From positions 1-52,922 of the forward strand of contig CATWDJ010000012.1 in assembly GCA_958349535.1 (NCBI GenBank): a DNA stretch of 52,922 nucleotides, in the 5' to 3' direction. A model generated the notes under the pieces. It searched no databases and was not told the DNA's origin. It saw only the letters and a program-made list of their open reading frames with translations. The stretch's first letter is position 1. Each line of letters opens with the position of its first letter. The translations under genes and the position numbers were made by a program. The stretch is from Maccoyibacter sp900556645. Lineage in GTDB: Bacteria > Bacillota > Clostridia > Lachnospirales > Lachnospiraceae. Shown here piece by piece: positions 25,673-33,495 of this stretch.

Positions 25673-26605
25673 TTACTGTCCCATCTGTTTTGCAACTTCT
25701 GCTGCGAAATCTTCTTCTTTCTTCTCAAGTCCTTCGCCTGTCTCATAACGAACGAATTTCTTGATGGTAATTTTAGCTCCGTTGGCTTTTGCAACTTCTT
25801 CTACATATTTGCCAACTGCCTGTTTGCCGTCCTCAGCTTTTACATAAACCTGATCCAACAGACAGATTTCTTTTAACTCTTTGTTGATACGACCCATAAC
25901 CATACCGTTCAAAATCTTCTCATTTGCATCCGGTTTCTCGTTCTTAGCCTGTACCATTAAGATTTCTTTCTCTTTCTCGATGTAGTCGTTGTCTACTTCA
26001 TCTCTGCTGGTGTAAAGAGGTTTTAAAGCCGCTGCCTGCATAGCAACATTTTTTGCCATCTCTTTGATGTCATCGTTGATAACGTCTGTCTCAACGTCTA
26101 CCAAAACACCGATTTTTCCGCCTGCATGGATGTAAGAAGCGATAAATCCGTTCTCCTCTTTTACCTGCTCAAAACGACGGATGTTCATATTCTCACCGAT
26201 AACAGCAATCTGAGCTGCTAATTCTTCGCTTACGGTTTTGCTTGTATCTGCTGCCCAAGGCTCTGCTAAAAATGCCTCGATATCTGCTGCTGTTGTTGTT
26301 AAAGCCTGTGCTGCAACCTCTGCAACATAGTTCTGGAATTTCTCATTTTTTGCGACAAAGTCTGTCTCAGAGTTTACCTCTACTGCAACTGCACTCTTTG
26401 CATCATCGGATAACTTGGTAACAACAATACCCTCTGCTGCGATTCTTCCTGCTTTTTTCTGAGCGGTAGCAAGACCTTTCTCACGTAAGAAGTCTACTGC
26501 GGCTTCCATATCTCCGTTTGTCTCAGTCAAAGCTTTTTTGCAGTCCATCATTCCTGCTCCGGTCTGCTCACGTAAATCTTTTACCATTGCTGCTGTAATA
26601 GCCAT
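25673..26605 (-). CDS. tsf: Translation elongation factor Ts
   Basis: This 310-residue protein is the nucleotide exchange factor for EF-Tu. The N-terminal TS-N domain reads AAMVKDLREQTGAGMMDCKKALTE; the core shows EVNSETDFVAKNEKF and YIHAGGKIGVLVDVE, followed by coiled-coil and C-terminal parts. The ATG at 26605 has GGAGGAGA upstream, and the longest frame (26620) would begin inside that ribosome-binding site. It follows rpsB as usual and ends at a terminator. Confidence 0.97.
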   Translation of the reverse strand: MAITAAMVKDLREQTGAGMMDCKKALTETNGDMEAAVDFLREKGLATAQKKAGRIAAEGIVVTKLSDDAKSAVAVEVNSETDFVAKNEKFQNYVAEVAAQALTTTAADIEAFLAEPWAADTSKTVSEELAAQIAVIGENMNIRRFEQVKEENGFIASYIHAGGKIGVLVDVETDVINDDIKEMAKNVAMQAAALKPLYTSRDEVDNDYIEKEKEILMVQAKNEKPDANEKILNGMVMGRINKELKEICLLDQVYVKAEDGKQAVGKYVEEVAKANGAKITIKKFVRYETGEGLEKKEEDFAAEVAKQMGQ

Positions 26606-26674
26606 TTTTTTCTCCTCCATTATACACAGAATACAGGACAGGCAAAATGTCTGTCCTGTGAATTTACTGATTGA

Positions 26675-27409
26675 TTATGCTTCTACTTCTTCTTCCACTT
26701 CTTCTACTGCTTCCTCTACATCTACAGTTCCCTGATTTGCCTCAACAACTGCATCTGCCATTTTGGAAACGATTAATTTTACGGCACGGATTGCGTCGTC
26801 ATTTCCAGGAATTACATAATCTAACTCTTCCGGATCGCTGTTTGTATCTGCAATACCGATTAAAGTGATTCCTAATGTGTGAGCCTCCTGTACACAGATT
26901 CTCTCTTTCTTAGGATCTACTACGAAGATTGCATCCGGCAGTCTCTTCATGTCTTTGATTCCGCCAAGGTTTTTCTCTAATTTATCCCATTCTTTCTTCA
27001 GAGCGATAACTTCTTTTTTCGGTAATACATCAAAAGTTCCGTCTTCTGCCATTGTCTCGATTGCTTTTAATCTGTCAATACGGCTCTGAATGGTTTTAAA
27101 GTTTGTCAGCATACCACCTAACCATCTCTCGTTTACGTAGTACATGCCGCATCTCTCTGCCTCTGTCTTAATTGCATCCTGTGCCTGTTTCTTTGTTCCA
27201 ACAAAAAGGATGGTTCCTCCTTCTGCTGCCAAATCAGAAACTGCTTTGTATGCCTCATCTACTTTTCCAACGGATTTCTGTAAGTCGATAATATGGATTC
27301 CGTTTCTCTGTGTGTAGATGTATGGAGCCATTTTCGGGTTCCATCTTCTGGTCTGATGTCCAAAATGAACACCTGCTTCTAATAACTGTTTCATTGAAAT
27401 AACACTCAT
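26675..27409 (-). CDS. rpsB: 30S ribosomal protein S2
   Basis: The 244-residue ribosomal protein starts with SVISMKQLLEAGVHFGHQTRRWNPKMAPYI and carries GTKKQAQDAI, NERWLGGMLTNF and the C-terminal VIPGNDDAIRAVKLI, followed by a very acidic tail of Glu and Val residues. It has a strong promoter and a leader of roughly 100 bases, and is transcribed with tsf. GGAGG lies about 7 bases before the ATG. Confidence 0.97.
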   Translation of the reverse strand: MSVISMKQLLEAGVHFGHQTRRWNPKMAPYIYTQRNGIHIIDLQKSVGKVDEAYKAVSDLAAEGGTILFVGTKKQAQDAIKTEAERCGMYYVNERWLGGMLTNFKTIQSRIDRLKAIETMAEDGTFDVLPKKEVIALKKEWDKLEKNLGGIKDMKRLPDAIFVVDPKKERICVQEAHTLGITLIGIADTNSDPEELDYVIPGNDDAIRAVKLIVSKMADAVVEANQGTVDVEEAVEEVEEEVEA

Positions 27410-27441
27410 CTTTTTTCCTCCATTTGGTTGTGTTCTTCCAT
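27406..27441 (-). other. Possible 11-codon leader ORF overlapping the rpsB start
   Basis: ATG at 27441 opens MEEHNQMEEKR and its TGA overlaps the rpsB start codon (ATGA). There is only a weak GAG-type ribosome-binding site. It may be chance, because the rpsB ribosome-binding site lies inside it. Confidence 0.2.
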
Positions 27442-27520
27442 GTACTTCACTCTAAAAAAACGACCTTTCGGCACCTGTTTTTCAGTCCGTACATGTGTTT
27501 AATTAAATTGAGCCTTAAAA

Positions 27521-27549
27521 ATTATAGCACAAAGGTATTATAACTGCAA
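27521..27549 (-). promoter_or_regulatory. Strong promoter for rpsB-tsf
   Basis: On the minus strand TTGCAG (27549-27544) and a perfect TATAAT (27526-27521) are 17 bases apart, and a TG one base before the -10 makes it extended. Transcription would start near 27514, leaving a leader of about 105 bases with a run of seven T about 50 bases before the start codon. I cannot fold that run into a convincing terminator. Confidence 0.75.
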
Positions 27550-27560
27550 GGGTTTTCCAC

Positions 27561-27587
27561 AAAAAAACGGGGATAATCCCCGTTTTT
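27561..27587 (-). terminator. Terminator at the 3' end of the fla/che cluster (works on both strands)
   Basis: AAAAACGGGGA and TCCCCGTTTTT form an 11-bp stem with a 3-base loop. Its A/T arms give a T-tract on either strand. It overlaps the stop codon of the MltG-like gene and lies just upstream of the rpsB promoter, so it insulates rpsB from the long flagellar transcript. Confidence 0.88.
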
Positions 27588-28080
27588 AACGATTCTCTTT
27601 CTTGGTAGTCAATATTTTTGCAATTTCCTCATAGCTGGCTCCTTTTGGAATGGTAAAATCTCCGGTCTGGATAAAATTATCGTAGTCCGAATTAATGATG
27701 AATTCGTTGAATGCCGCTTTATCATCAATCAATCCTGCATCAAAAAGCTTCTGGGAAATCACATCCGAATACTCGCCCGGCAAAATATTGAACTGTACCT
27801 GCTCTACGGTCTGTGGAGTGTTCTGCTCCTGACCATCCTCTGCATTTTCCGTTGTATTCTGTGTATCCTCCAGCGTTTGCTGCCCTTCCTCTTCTTTTAA
27901 TTGCTCCAATGTCTTAGAATCATCTTCCTCCTGCATGACCATGCCCAGTTCTTCTGCCCTTGCCATAATCTCTTTATCCGTCATAATATGATTTTTGTCC
28001 ACCCGGATAAAAATCATAAATATAATGGTGGTAATCAGAATTCCGATGCCCAATCCCCGTAGATAATATTTCAGCTTCAC
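27586..28080 (-). CDS. MltG-like membrane protein without the catalytic domain
   Basis: The 164-residue protein has one membrane helix (about 7-26), a long acidic linker rich in Glu, Gln, Asn and Thr (40-95) and a C-terminal domain of about 65 residues. That domain reads VQFNILPGEYSDVISQKLFDAGLIDDKAAFNEFI and then TIPKGASYEEIAKILT. It resembles the LysM-like entry module of YceG/MltG endolytic transglycosylases. The catalytic domain that normally follows is absent, and the stop codon runs straight into a terminator, so no lost frame continues. It may bind septal or lateral-wall glycan near the flagellum. It starts directly after the DUF6115-like gene and is last in the fla/che cluster. Confidence 0.65.
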   Translation of the reverse strand: MKLKYYLRGLGIGILITTIIFMIFIRVDKNHIMTDKEIMARAEELGMVMQEEDDSKTLEQLKEEEGQQTLEDTQNTTENAEDGQEQNTPQTVEQVQFNILPGEYSDVISQKLFDAGLIDDKAAFNEFIINSDYDNFIQTGDFTIPKGASYEEIAKILTTKKENR

Positions 28081-28785
28081 TTATGACTCCTCTTTCTCGT
28101 ACAAATCAATGACCAGACGTACTTCACCCAGTCCCAATCCTAATTCTTTTGCGATGGCAACCTCATTCATACCCTGTGCCCGAAGTTCCAAAATACGCTC
28201 ATTATTGTTACTTCTTGCTGTCTCTTCCGACTCCGCATCTCCATCCTGTGCATGAATGGCACGAACCTCTTCCAGCATTTCTTCATTGGTTTTTGCTACG
28301 GCATCCATAAATTCTATGGAATTCCCATGCTCTGTCTCTACGTTTTTCAAAGTCTCTAACAGGGCTTCCTCTGAAATATTCTTTTGCAATTCTTCCACAC
28401 GGCTCTGCAAACCGTTGGCAAAGTCTGTAATTTCTTTATGTTTGTCCCCCAGCATACTGTAAAGGAACATAATCTCATTATGGCTTTTGTTGATGGATTC
28501 CAACACCGTATCGGAATACTCACTGATTGCCATGATTTTCTCATTGGTCTCTTTGTCGGATTCCCGTTCCAATTTTAAGAGAGCCTCTTCCAGCTTCTCG
28601 CCCATCTGATCTTTGATATTCTCTTCTGAAGCCGCTGTCTCTTTTTTTACAATATGGGAAATCTCTTCCTTACTCAGCTCCGCTATTTTATCCAATTCCT
28701 TTGGAGACAGCTTTTCCGTAATAAAAAAGCTCCCCACCATCAGAACCAGTCCTGCTAAAATCAGGCATATTTCTATTACTGTCAT
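28081..28785 (-). CDS. DUF6115-like membrane-anchored coiled-coil protein with C-terminal HTH
   Basis: The 234-residue protein has an N-terminal membrane helix (4-22), a long charged coiled coil (about 35-150, KETAASEENIKDQMGEKLEEALLKLE...) and a C-terminal helix-turn-helix-like segment, ILELRAQGMNEVAIAKELGLG. That arrangement fits DUF6115 proteins found in flagellar clusters of Lachnospiraceae; function is unknown. The HTH-like end could bind DNA or act as a protein interface while anchored at the membrane. The stop codon directly abuts the start of the MltG-like gene, so both are probably made together. Confidence 0.65.
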   Translation of the reverse strand: MTVIEICLILAGLVLMVGSFFITEKLSPKELDKIAELSKEEISHIVKKETAASEENIKDQMGEKLEEALLKLERESDKETNEKIMAISEYSDTVLESINKSHNEIMFLYSMLGDKHKEITDFANGLQSRVEELQKNISEEALLETLKNVETEHGNSIEFMDAVAKTNEEMLEEVRAIHAQDGDAESEETARSNNNERILELRAQGMNEVAIAKELGLGLGEVRLVIDLYEKEES

Positions 28786-28795
28786 GTTGTACTCC

Positions 28796-29110
28796 CTATA
28801 TTTTTATATCGAATCCGCCCTTGGCAGACTTGGCAATTACCTTGCCATCTTCTTTCTTCTCTGCTTTCCCCTTGCCGCCCTTCTGCTTTCTATAACGGTT
28901 CTTTCCCTGTTCTCTGGCATCAAAGCCCTCACCGTCATTGGACGTATCATTGGCATGGCGTACCTGGGTAGAACTATTCTGTTCCTGTTTCGCAATTTCC
29001 ACCTGAATGGTCTGCTGCTCTGCCACCGGCTTTGTGTCCTGCCGGTGTTTCATAGCTCCCACATCATCTGTTCTCTGTATTGTTGCAAAATCTACCGGTC
29101 TGATTGTCAT
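28796..29110 (-). CDS. Small basic protein of the fla cluster, unknown function
   Basis: The protein is 104 residues. It begins MTIRPVDFATIQRTDDVG, continues with a Gln-rich stretch, and ends in a Lys/Gly-rich region (NRYRKQKGGKGKAEKKEDGK) followed by the hydrophobic tail GGFDIKI. It has no membrane segment and is probably largely disordered. The ATG at 29110 overlaps the fapA stop by four bases (ATGA), and AGGAG lies upstream; the longer frame (29155) is unlikely. Coupling to fapA suggests it works with FapA or the following coiled-coil protein. I recognise no family with certainty. Confidence 0.7.
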   Translation of the reverse strand: MTIRPVDFATIQRTDDVGAMKHRQDTKPVAEQQTIQVEIAKQEQNSSTQVRHANDTSNDGEGFDAREQGKNRYRKQKGGKGKAEKKEDGKVIAKSAKGGFDIKI

Positions 29111-30699
29111 AATGTACTCCTTACAATTTCTCCATCCCACTTTGTAAACTGACAAAAGCTCTGCTCATCCTTTATCATCATCTCCATCTCGGAAATTGAG
29201 ATAGTAACTCCCGGATAAATGCTCTTCTTTATCTGTACCTTCGCACTGTTCGCCATAGATAATTCTCTCTGCAAAATATTGTACTCTTCCTGTGCCGGCT
29301 CCAAAATACTTTGTTTCGCCTTATAGGAATATGCCAACTTTTGCACATATCCCATTTTTTCCGGCGGCAATTTTTCCCCGCTTTGCAATTTCTTCGTATA
29401 AGTGGCCAGAATCAATTTTATTTTTTCAAGCTCTGAATTTCCCTCTGCCAGAATCGTCTTTAATTCCAAAAAACGTTCTTTTTTAGCCGGGTCCGTTCCC
29501 ACTTCTACACGGGTGGCAGCCCCCATCTCGGAACCGATGGTCTGTGCTTCCACCAACATTCCCGCACGGATGGTTCCGCCGGTAATAAATCCTTTTCTTC
29601 CGTTGGCATGTACCTCACTGAAGGCTGACACATTGCTGTGCAAAATACAATCTGTCTCGATAAATCCGCCGGAAGAAACCGTCGCATTTTCAATAAATTG
29701 GCAGATAATATTTCCGGCTGCTTTTAAAACACCTTTGGTCTTTCCGTGAATTCCCCGTTTTACAACAATCTGACCGCCGGCTTCTAACTCCGCATCTTCC
29801 ACAACGCCTTCTACAATAATATCTCCCTCTGCTTTTACGGAAAATCCACCCTTTACATTACCTTTCACGTGAACATTTCCGCTATATTCTACATTTCCGA
29901 TGGAGTTATCTACATCTGCCGGCACCTCATAGACATCAGACACAAAGACCTTTCCGTTTACAAGGCTGACATGTCCCGTTACTTCCGAAAAAATCTCTGT
30001 CCGGTCCTCATTAATCTGAATATGATTTCCGTATTCGAGCGTAGCCTTTTTTACTGTCCTTGGTCTTATCTCTGTTCCGTAAACATCCTTTCCCGGCATT
30101 CCCGGATCCTCAGGAATCAATTTTGCCAATAAATCTCCTGCATTTACATGACTGATGGTATTCAGTTCTCTGTAATCCACCGTTCCATCTTCATTTTTTT
30201 TCGGTTTTAAATTTACATCGGTATTAAAATAATATTTTATTCTTGCATCTGTACCGTGAACCGGTTCGGTTCCTTTGGCAAAAATATAATCTTTACAATA
30301 TTCCCGTTTCATCAGGAACTCCTGTATCTGCTCCTGATCTACACCGTAGCGGATATGTTTATAAGCCAAATCATTGACGATTTCTGCTGCATCCATCATC
30401 TGACCACCATTGGATGGAGGATAAAATCTGCAAATCACCTGCATTTTATCCAAAGAAACCTCTATATCCATACTCTCGTTTACAAACAATTCCATAGGAG
30501 GTGCCACTGCCACCTCTGTAATTTCCGACTGATTCTTCACAGCATCATTTAACTCTTTGACATTATACTGCTCCAACTGGCGAAATCCCAGATAATCCGT
30601 CAATTCTTTAAATTTTACTGCCTCTCCGCCTTCTGTAGGCGGATATATTTTCACAAAAACTCCTTCAGGCTTTACCTGTAATTGAAAATAGCCATTCAT
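29107..30699 (-). CDS. FapA family protein (DUF342)
   Basis: The 530-residue protein has an N-terminal domain (about 1-190, including YPPSNGGQMMDAAEIV), then a repetitive beta-helix region (about 240-390, GNVHVKGNVKGGFSVKAEGDIIVEGVVEDAELEAGG). A C-terminal coiled coil follows, with LELKTILAEGNSELEKIKLILA. This is the layout of DUF342/FapA, named flagellar assembly protein A after work in Vibrio, although such proteins also occur in other settings. Its beta-helix resembles that of bactofilins. It lies 16 bases after the sigma-28 gene and is coupled to the small basic protein by ATGA. Confidence 0.85.
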   Translation of the reverse strand: MNGYFQLQVKPEGVFVKIYPPTEGGEAVKFKELTDYLGFRQLEQYNVKELNDAVKNQSEITEVAVAPPMELFVNESMDIEVSLDKMQVICRFYPPSNGGQMMDAAEIVNDLAYKHIRYGVDQEQIQEFLMKREYCKDYIFAKGTEPVHGTDARIKYYFNTDVNLKPKKNEDGTVDYRELNTISHVNAGDLLAKLIPEDPGMPGKDVYGTEIRPRTVKKATLEYGNHIQINEDRTEIFSEVTGHVSLVNGKVFVSDVYEVPADVDNSIGNVEYSGNVHVKGNVKGGFSVKAEGDIIVEGVVEDAELEAGGQIVVKRGIHGKTKGVLKAAGNIICQFIENATVSSGGFIETDCILHSNVSAFSEVHANGRKGFITGGTIRAGMLVEAQTIGSEMGAATRVEVGTDPAKKERFLELKTILAEGNSELEKIKLILATYTKKLQSGEKLPPEKMGYVQKLAYSYKAKQSILEPAQEEYNILQRELSMANSAKVQIKKSIYPGVTISISEMEMMIKDEQSFCQFTKWDGEIVRSTL

Positions 30700-30715
30700 T
30701 GTATTTCCCCCTGCA

Positions 30716-31480
30716 TCAGTCTGTCAATACATTCATATACGGACCCATTTTCTTCTTCATCTTCTGTAATGCTTTCGTATGAAGCTGTGACACTCTTGAC
30801 TCCGATACTTCCAATATCCTGCTGATTTCTTTCAGTGTTAAATCCTCATAATAATATAATAAAATTACTTTCTGTTCCTTCTCCGTTAAAAGAGCCAACG
30901 CCTCCTGGAGCTTATCCTTTAATTCACTCTCTTCCATTACGGATTCCGGCTGTGCAAAATGGGAATTTCCCCTTGCATCCATTACCGGTTCGCTTCCTGT
31001 TTCCACAAACTCATTTAAAGATATTACGTTTGTGACTTTTAACTGGGTCTGCCAGTTCAAAAGTTCATCCCCCGACACGCCCAGCTCTTCTGCCAACATC
31101 TCATCGGTGGGATTCTTTCCTGTTTCCATCTCCAGCTTTTTGATTGCTTCGTCTATCTTTTTTTGTTTCTGCCGCACTGTCCGGGGTATCCAGTCCATCT
31201 TGCGAATCTGATCCAGAATTGACCCACGGATTCTTAGGCTGGCGTAAGTCTCAAATTTGACATCCTTTGCCATATCAAATTTATCAATGGCATCTATCAA
31301 ACCAAAAATCCCATAGCTGACCAAATCGTCATACTCCACATTTCCGCCGAGATACATACTCAATCTTCCCGCTACGATTTTAACCAGCGGTGCATATTCC
31401 AGTATAATCTGTTCCCGTATTTCCGGTGTGAGTTTCTTTCTGTATTTATCCCAAAGCTTTTGTTTCTCGACCGCTTTCAT
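30716..31480 (-). CDS. fliA: RNA polymerase sigma-28 factor for flagellar genes (FliA/SigD)
   Basis: The 254-residue alternative sigma factor recognises late flagellar and chemotaxis promoters. Region 2 has YAPLVKIVAGRLSMYLGGNVEYDDLVSYGIFGLIDAIDKFD and the DNA-melting stretch FETYASLRIRGSILDQIRKMDWIPRTVRQK. Region 3 follows, and region 4 has LTEKEQKVILLYYYEDLTLKEISRILEVSESRVSQLHTKAL. The start at 31480 has GGAGG upstream; a TTG start at 31495 would overlap that site. It sits near the far end of the cluster, so its level will depend on how far transcription proceeds. No flgM gene is visible in the window. Confidence 0.95.
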   Translation of the reverse strand: MKAVEKQKLWDKYRKKLTPEIREQIILEYAPLVKIVAGRLSMYLGGNVEYDDLVSYGIFGLIDAIDKFDMAKDVKFETYASLRIRGSILDQIRKMDWIPRTVRQKQKKIDEAIKKLEMETGKNPTDEMLAEELGVSGDELLNWQTQLKVTNVISLNEFVETGSEPVMDARGNSHFAQPESVMEESELKDKLQEALALLTEKEQKVILLYYYEDLTLKEISRILEVSESRVSQLHTKALQKMKKKMGPYMNVLTD

Positions 31481-31500
31481 AAAAAGCCTCCACAATTAAA

Positions 31501-31815
31501 CTAGATGTTCTCTTCTTCCGTCGCTGTCTCTTCCTCGTCCTGTGTTTCCGGCTGTTCAGCCGTATTGCCTTCTTCTGCCTCTGTTTCTGACTCTCCCTCC
31601 GGGGATTCCTCTTCTTCCGATTCCTCCTCACTCATAACAGGGAAATTCTTATCCAGCACAATCTTTATCACAATTCCAAACAGGTAAAAAATAATCAAAA
31701 CCAGCAGAAGCGTTTTTGTAAATGTCCCTAAATCTAAATGATTATAGATGGACATGATACAGGTTACAAATCCTGCTATTAACATAATGATGGCAGGAAT
31801 TGGTTTTGTTTTCAT
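31501..31815 (-). CDS. Two-helix membrane protein with acidic tail, unknown function
   Basis: The 104-residue protein has two hydrophobic helices (about 7-24 and 33-53) and a short KNFPVMSEEE junction. The final 40 or so residues consist mostly of Glu, Thr, Ser, Ala and Pro with more than 15 acidic residues, and are likely disordered in the cytoplasm. It lies between cheD and the sigma-28 gene with gaps of 15 and 20 bases, so it is part of the chemotaxis unit. I do not recognise a family. The strongly acidic tail suggests a docking partner for a basic protein, such as the small basic protein at 28796, but that is speculative. Confidence 0.7.
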   Translation of the reverse strand: MKTKPIPAIIMLIAGFVTCIMSIYNHLDLGTFTKTLLLVLIIFYLFGIVIKIVLDKNFPVMSEEESEEEESPEGESETEAEEGNTAEQPETQDEEETATEEENI

Positions 31816-31830
31816 TCTCTGTTCCTCACA

Positions 31831-32313
31831 TTAAATAATCTTGTTTTCTTTTCCCACAGACTTAATCAAAAAATCTCCGTTTGCACAATTCAATTCTACT
31901 GTACGACCATAATTCAATCCCGTATCCTCAGCAATCAGGCGGATTCCCAGCTCCTTTAATTTTTTCTTGGAAGCCTCCGCATTTTTTGCTCCGATATTAC
32001 CTACGTCAGACAGACCACTTACCTCGAACATTCTCGCTCCACCGGCTATCTTTGCCACCATTCTGGTTTTGGAAGCACCGGCTTCTGTCATCTTTTTTAT
32101 CAGTTCTTCAATTCCCGTATCTGCAAATTTTGCAACATTTGAGTTATTCTTCATTCTGGTACTATCCGGCAGCATGATATGGGCCAGTCCACCGATTTTT
32201 GTTACCGAATCATAGACTGCTATTCCGATACATGAGCCCAGTCCTATCGTAGTAATAACATCTGGGGATTTTCCGATATTTAAATCAGCCATTCCGACTT
32301 TTATCATTCCCAT
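31831..32313 (-). CDS. cheD: Chemoreceptor glutamine deamidase CheD
   Basis: This 160-residue enzyme deamidates glutamines on chemoreceptors and, in Bacillus-type systems, boosts CheC phosphatase activity by binding it. The active-site cysteine is in TTIGLGSCIGIAVYD and the histidine in GGLAHIMLPDS. The C-terminal part, with KIAGGARMFE and NIGAKNAE, is typical. The first ATG (32313) is preferred because AGGAGAA lies 8 bases before it. cheC lies immediately upstream, as expected for the CheC-CheD partnership. Confidence 0.95.
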   Translation of the reverse strand: MGMIKVGMADLNIGKSPDVITTIGLGSCIGIAVYDSVTKIGGLAHIMLPDSTRMKNNSNVAKFADTGIEELIKKMTEAGASKTRMVAKIAGGARMFEVSGLSDVGNIGAKNAEASKKKLKELGIRLIAEDTGLNYGRTVELNCANGDFLIKSVGKENKII

Positions 32314-32327
32314 TGTATTACTTCTCC

Positions 32328-32948
32328 TTATATCTGAATTCCAAGTGACTGTAGTATCTTGTCATAGGAATCCAATTCCGGCAGAAGGATAAAATATCCC
32401 TCTATCATAACATCATCTCCGAATTCCGTTTCGATTAAAAGTGCATTGTCTCCATACTGTCCGAACATAATTGCCGGAACACTTAAGATTGCTGCCGCCA
32501 TATCCACAGATATGTATGGAATCGTCGGTGCAATTACCATGTTTGTCATGGTAGACAATGCCGACAGATAGGAACCGGCAATAATATTTCCGATTTCCTT
32601 CAAAGCAGATAAATCCATCTCTGAAAATTCTGTTCTGTCATCCGGTTCTTTTCCCATCAGACGATTTACCAGATAATGAGCAGAGTCTAATTTTAACAGA
32701 AACATCATGCTTCCTTCAATATCCTGCTCCAATCCCAAAAAGATTCCCACAATGGTCTCTTCTTCATCAGAAATCGCCGAGCCCAACTGCTCCACTTTCA
32801 ACAGTTCTACCTTCGGTACGTTCATATTCAACTTCAAATTCAACATATTGGCAATCGCCGTTGTCGCATTTCCTGAACCGATATTACCGATCTCCTTCAG
32901 GACATCCATATACAGTTCATTTACTTCTTCTAAACTAAATTTCCCCAT
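32328..32948 (-). CDS. cheC: CheY-P phosphatase CheC
   Basis: The 206-residue protein carries two copies of the phosphatase helix motif ExxN: LKEIGNIGSGNATTAIANML near residue 17, and LKEIGNIIAGSYLSAL near 115. Each is followed by the conserved Pro/Asp loop. In Bacillus-type adaptation it dephosphorylates CheY-P and binds CheD. Both active sites look intact. It is separated from cheW by a 68-base gap that holds a perfect 12-bp hairpin, the only sizeable break in this part of the cluster. Confidence 0.95.
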   Translation of the reverse strand: MGKFSLEEVNELYMDVLKEIGNIGSGNATTAIANMLNLKLNMNVPKVELLKVEQLGSAISDEEETIVGIFLGLEQDIEGSMMFLLKLDSAHYLVNRLMGKEPDDRTEFSEMDLSALKEIGNIIAGSYLSALSTMTNMVIAPTIPYISVDMAAAILSVPAIMFGQYGDNALLIETEFGDDVMIEGYFILLPELDSYDKILQSLGIQI

Positions 32949-32982
32949 ATTGCCTCCTGCTTCTCCTTTTCACATATAAAGA

Positions 32983-33010
32983 TTGGATATAGCGGAAACG
33001 CTATATCCAA
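32983..33010. other. Perfect 12-bp hairpin between cheW and cheC
   Basis: TTGGATATAGCG (32983-32994) and CGCTATATCCAA (32999-33010) are perfect inverse copies around four bases (GAAA on plus, TTTC on minus). On the coding (minus) strand it is followed by TCTTTATATG, a poor T-tract, so it is more likely a processing or stability element than a full terminator. Confidence 0.6.
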
Positions 33011-33016
33011 ATTCTT

Positions 33017-33481
33017 TTATGCATTTTCTCTTTCTTCTATCAGGCTATTGATATCAAACAGGGAAATCAGTTCCTCCCCATTTTTACCGATACCATTGAT
33101 AAAGGTACTTTTGATATCTTTTGTGTTATGCGTAACCCTGTCAATCTCACCGACTCCCAGAGTAACAACCTCTTTTACCTCATCTACAATGACTCCTATG
33201 GTACCTCTCTCCTCTATTTTGAGAATGATAATACGGCTGGAGTTCGTAAATTCATCTGCCTCTAATCCCATTTTCAGACGAATACTCATAACCGGTATCA
33301 CTTCCCCGCGGAGATTAATAACCCCTTTAAAATATACCTGGGCTTTCGGAACTCTGGTAATCTTCTGCATACGTACGATATTGTCCACGTAAGAAATATC
33401 GATTCCGTAATGCTCATTTCCAAAATTAACCACAATGTATTGCTTAATATCGTCTTCTACTTTTTCTAAATAATCGGCCAT
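33017..33481 (-). CDS. cheW: Chemotaxis coupling protein CheW
   Basis: The 154-residue adaptor links chemoreceptors to CheA. It has the normal single CheW domain: QYIVVNFGNEHYGIDISYVDNIV, ITRVPKAQVYFKGVINLRGEVIPVMSI and IGVIVDEVKEVVTLG. It lies 15 bases after cheA. A hairpin after its stop codon separates it from cheC-cheD. Confidence 0.95.
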   Translation of the reverse strand: MADYLEKVEDDIKQYIVVNFGNEHYGIDISYVDNIVRMQKITRVPKAQVYFKGVINLRGEVIPVMSIRLKMGLEADEFTNSSRIIILKIEERGTIGVIVDEVKEVVTLGVGEIDRVTHNTKDIKSTFINGIGKNGEELISLFDINSLIEERENA

Positions 33482-33495
33482 CGTAAATACCTCCC

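Noticed and set aside
27410..27510. Riboswitch or attenuator hairpin in the rpsB leader
   Set aside because: I tried to pair the bases before the T-run with upstream sequence and found only short mismatched stems.
27586..28080. MltG-like gene as a frameshifted remnant of full-length MltG
   Set aside because: A terminator overlaps the stop codon and the next sequence is the rpsB promoter, so no catalytic-domain sequence remains to be restored.
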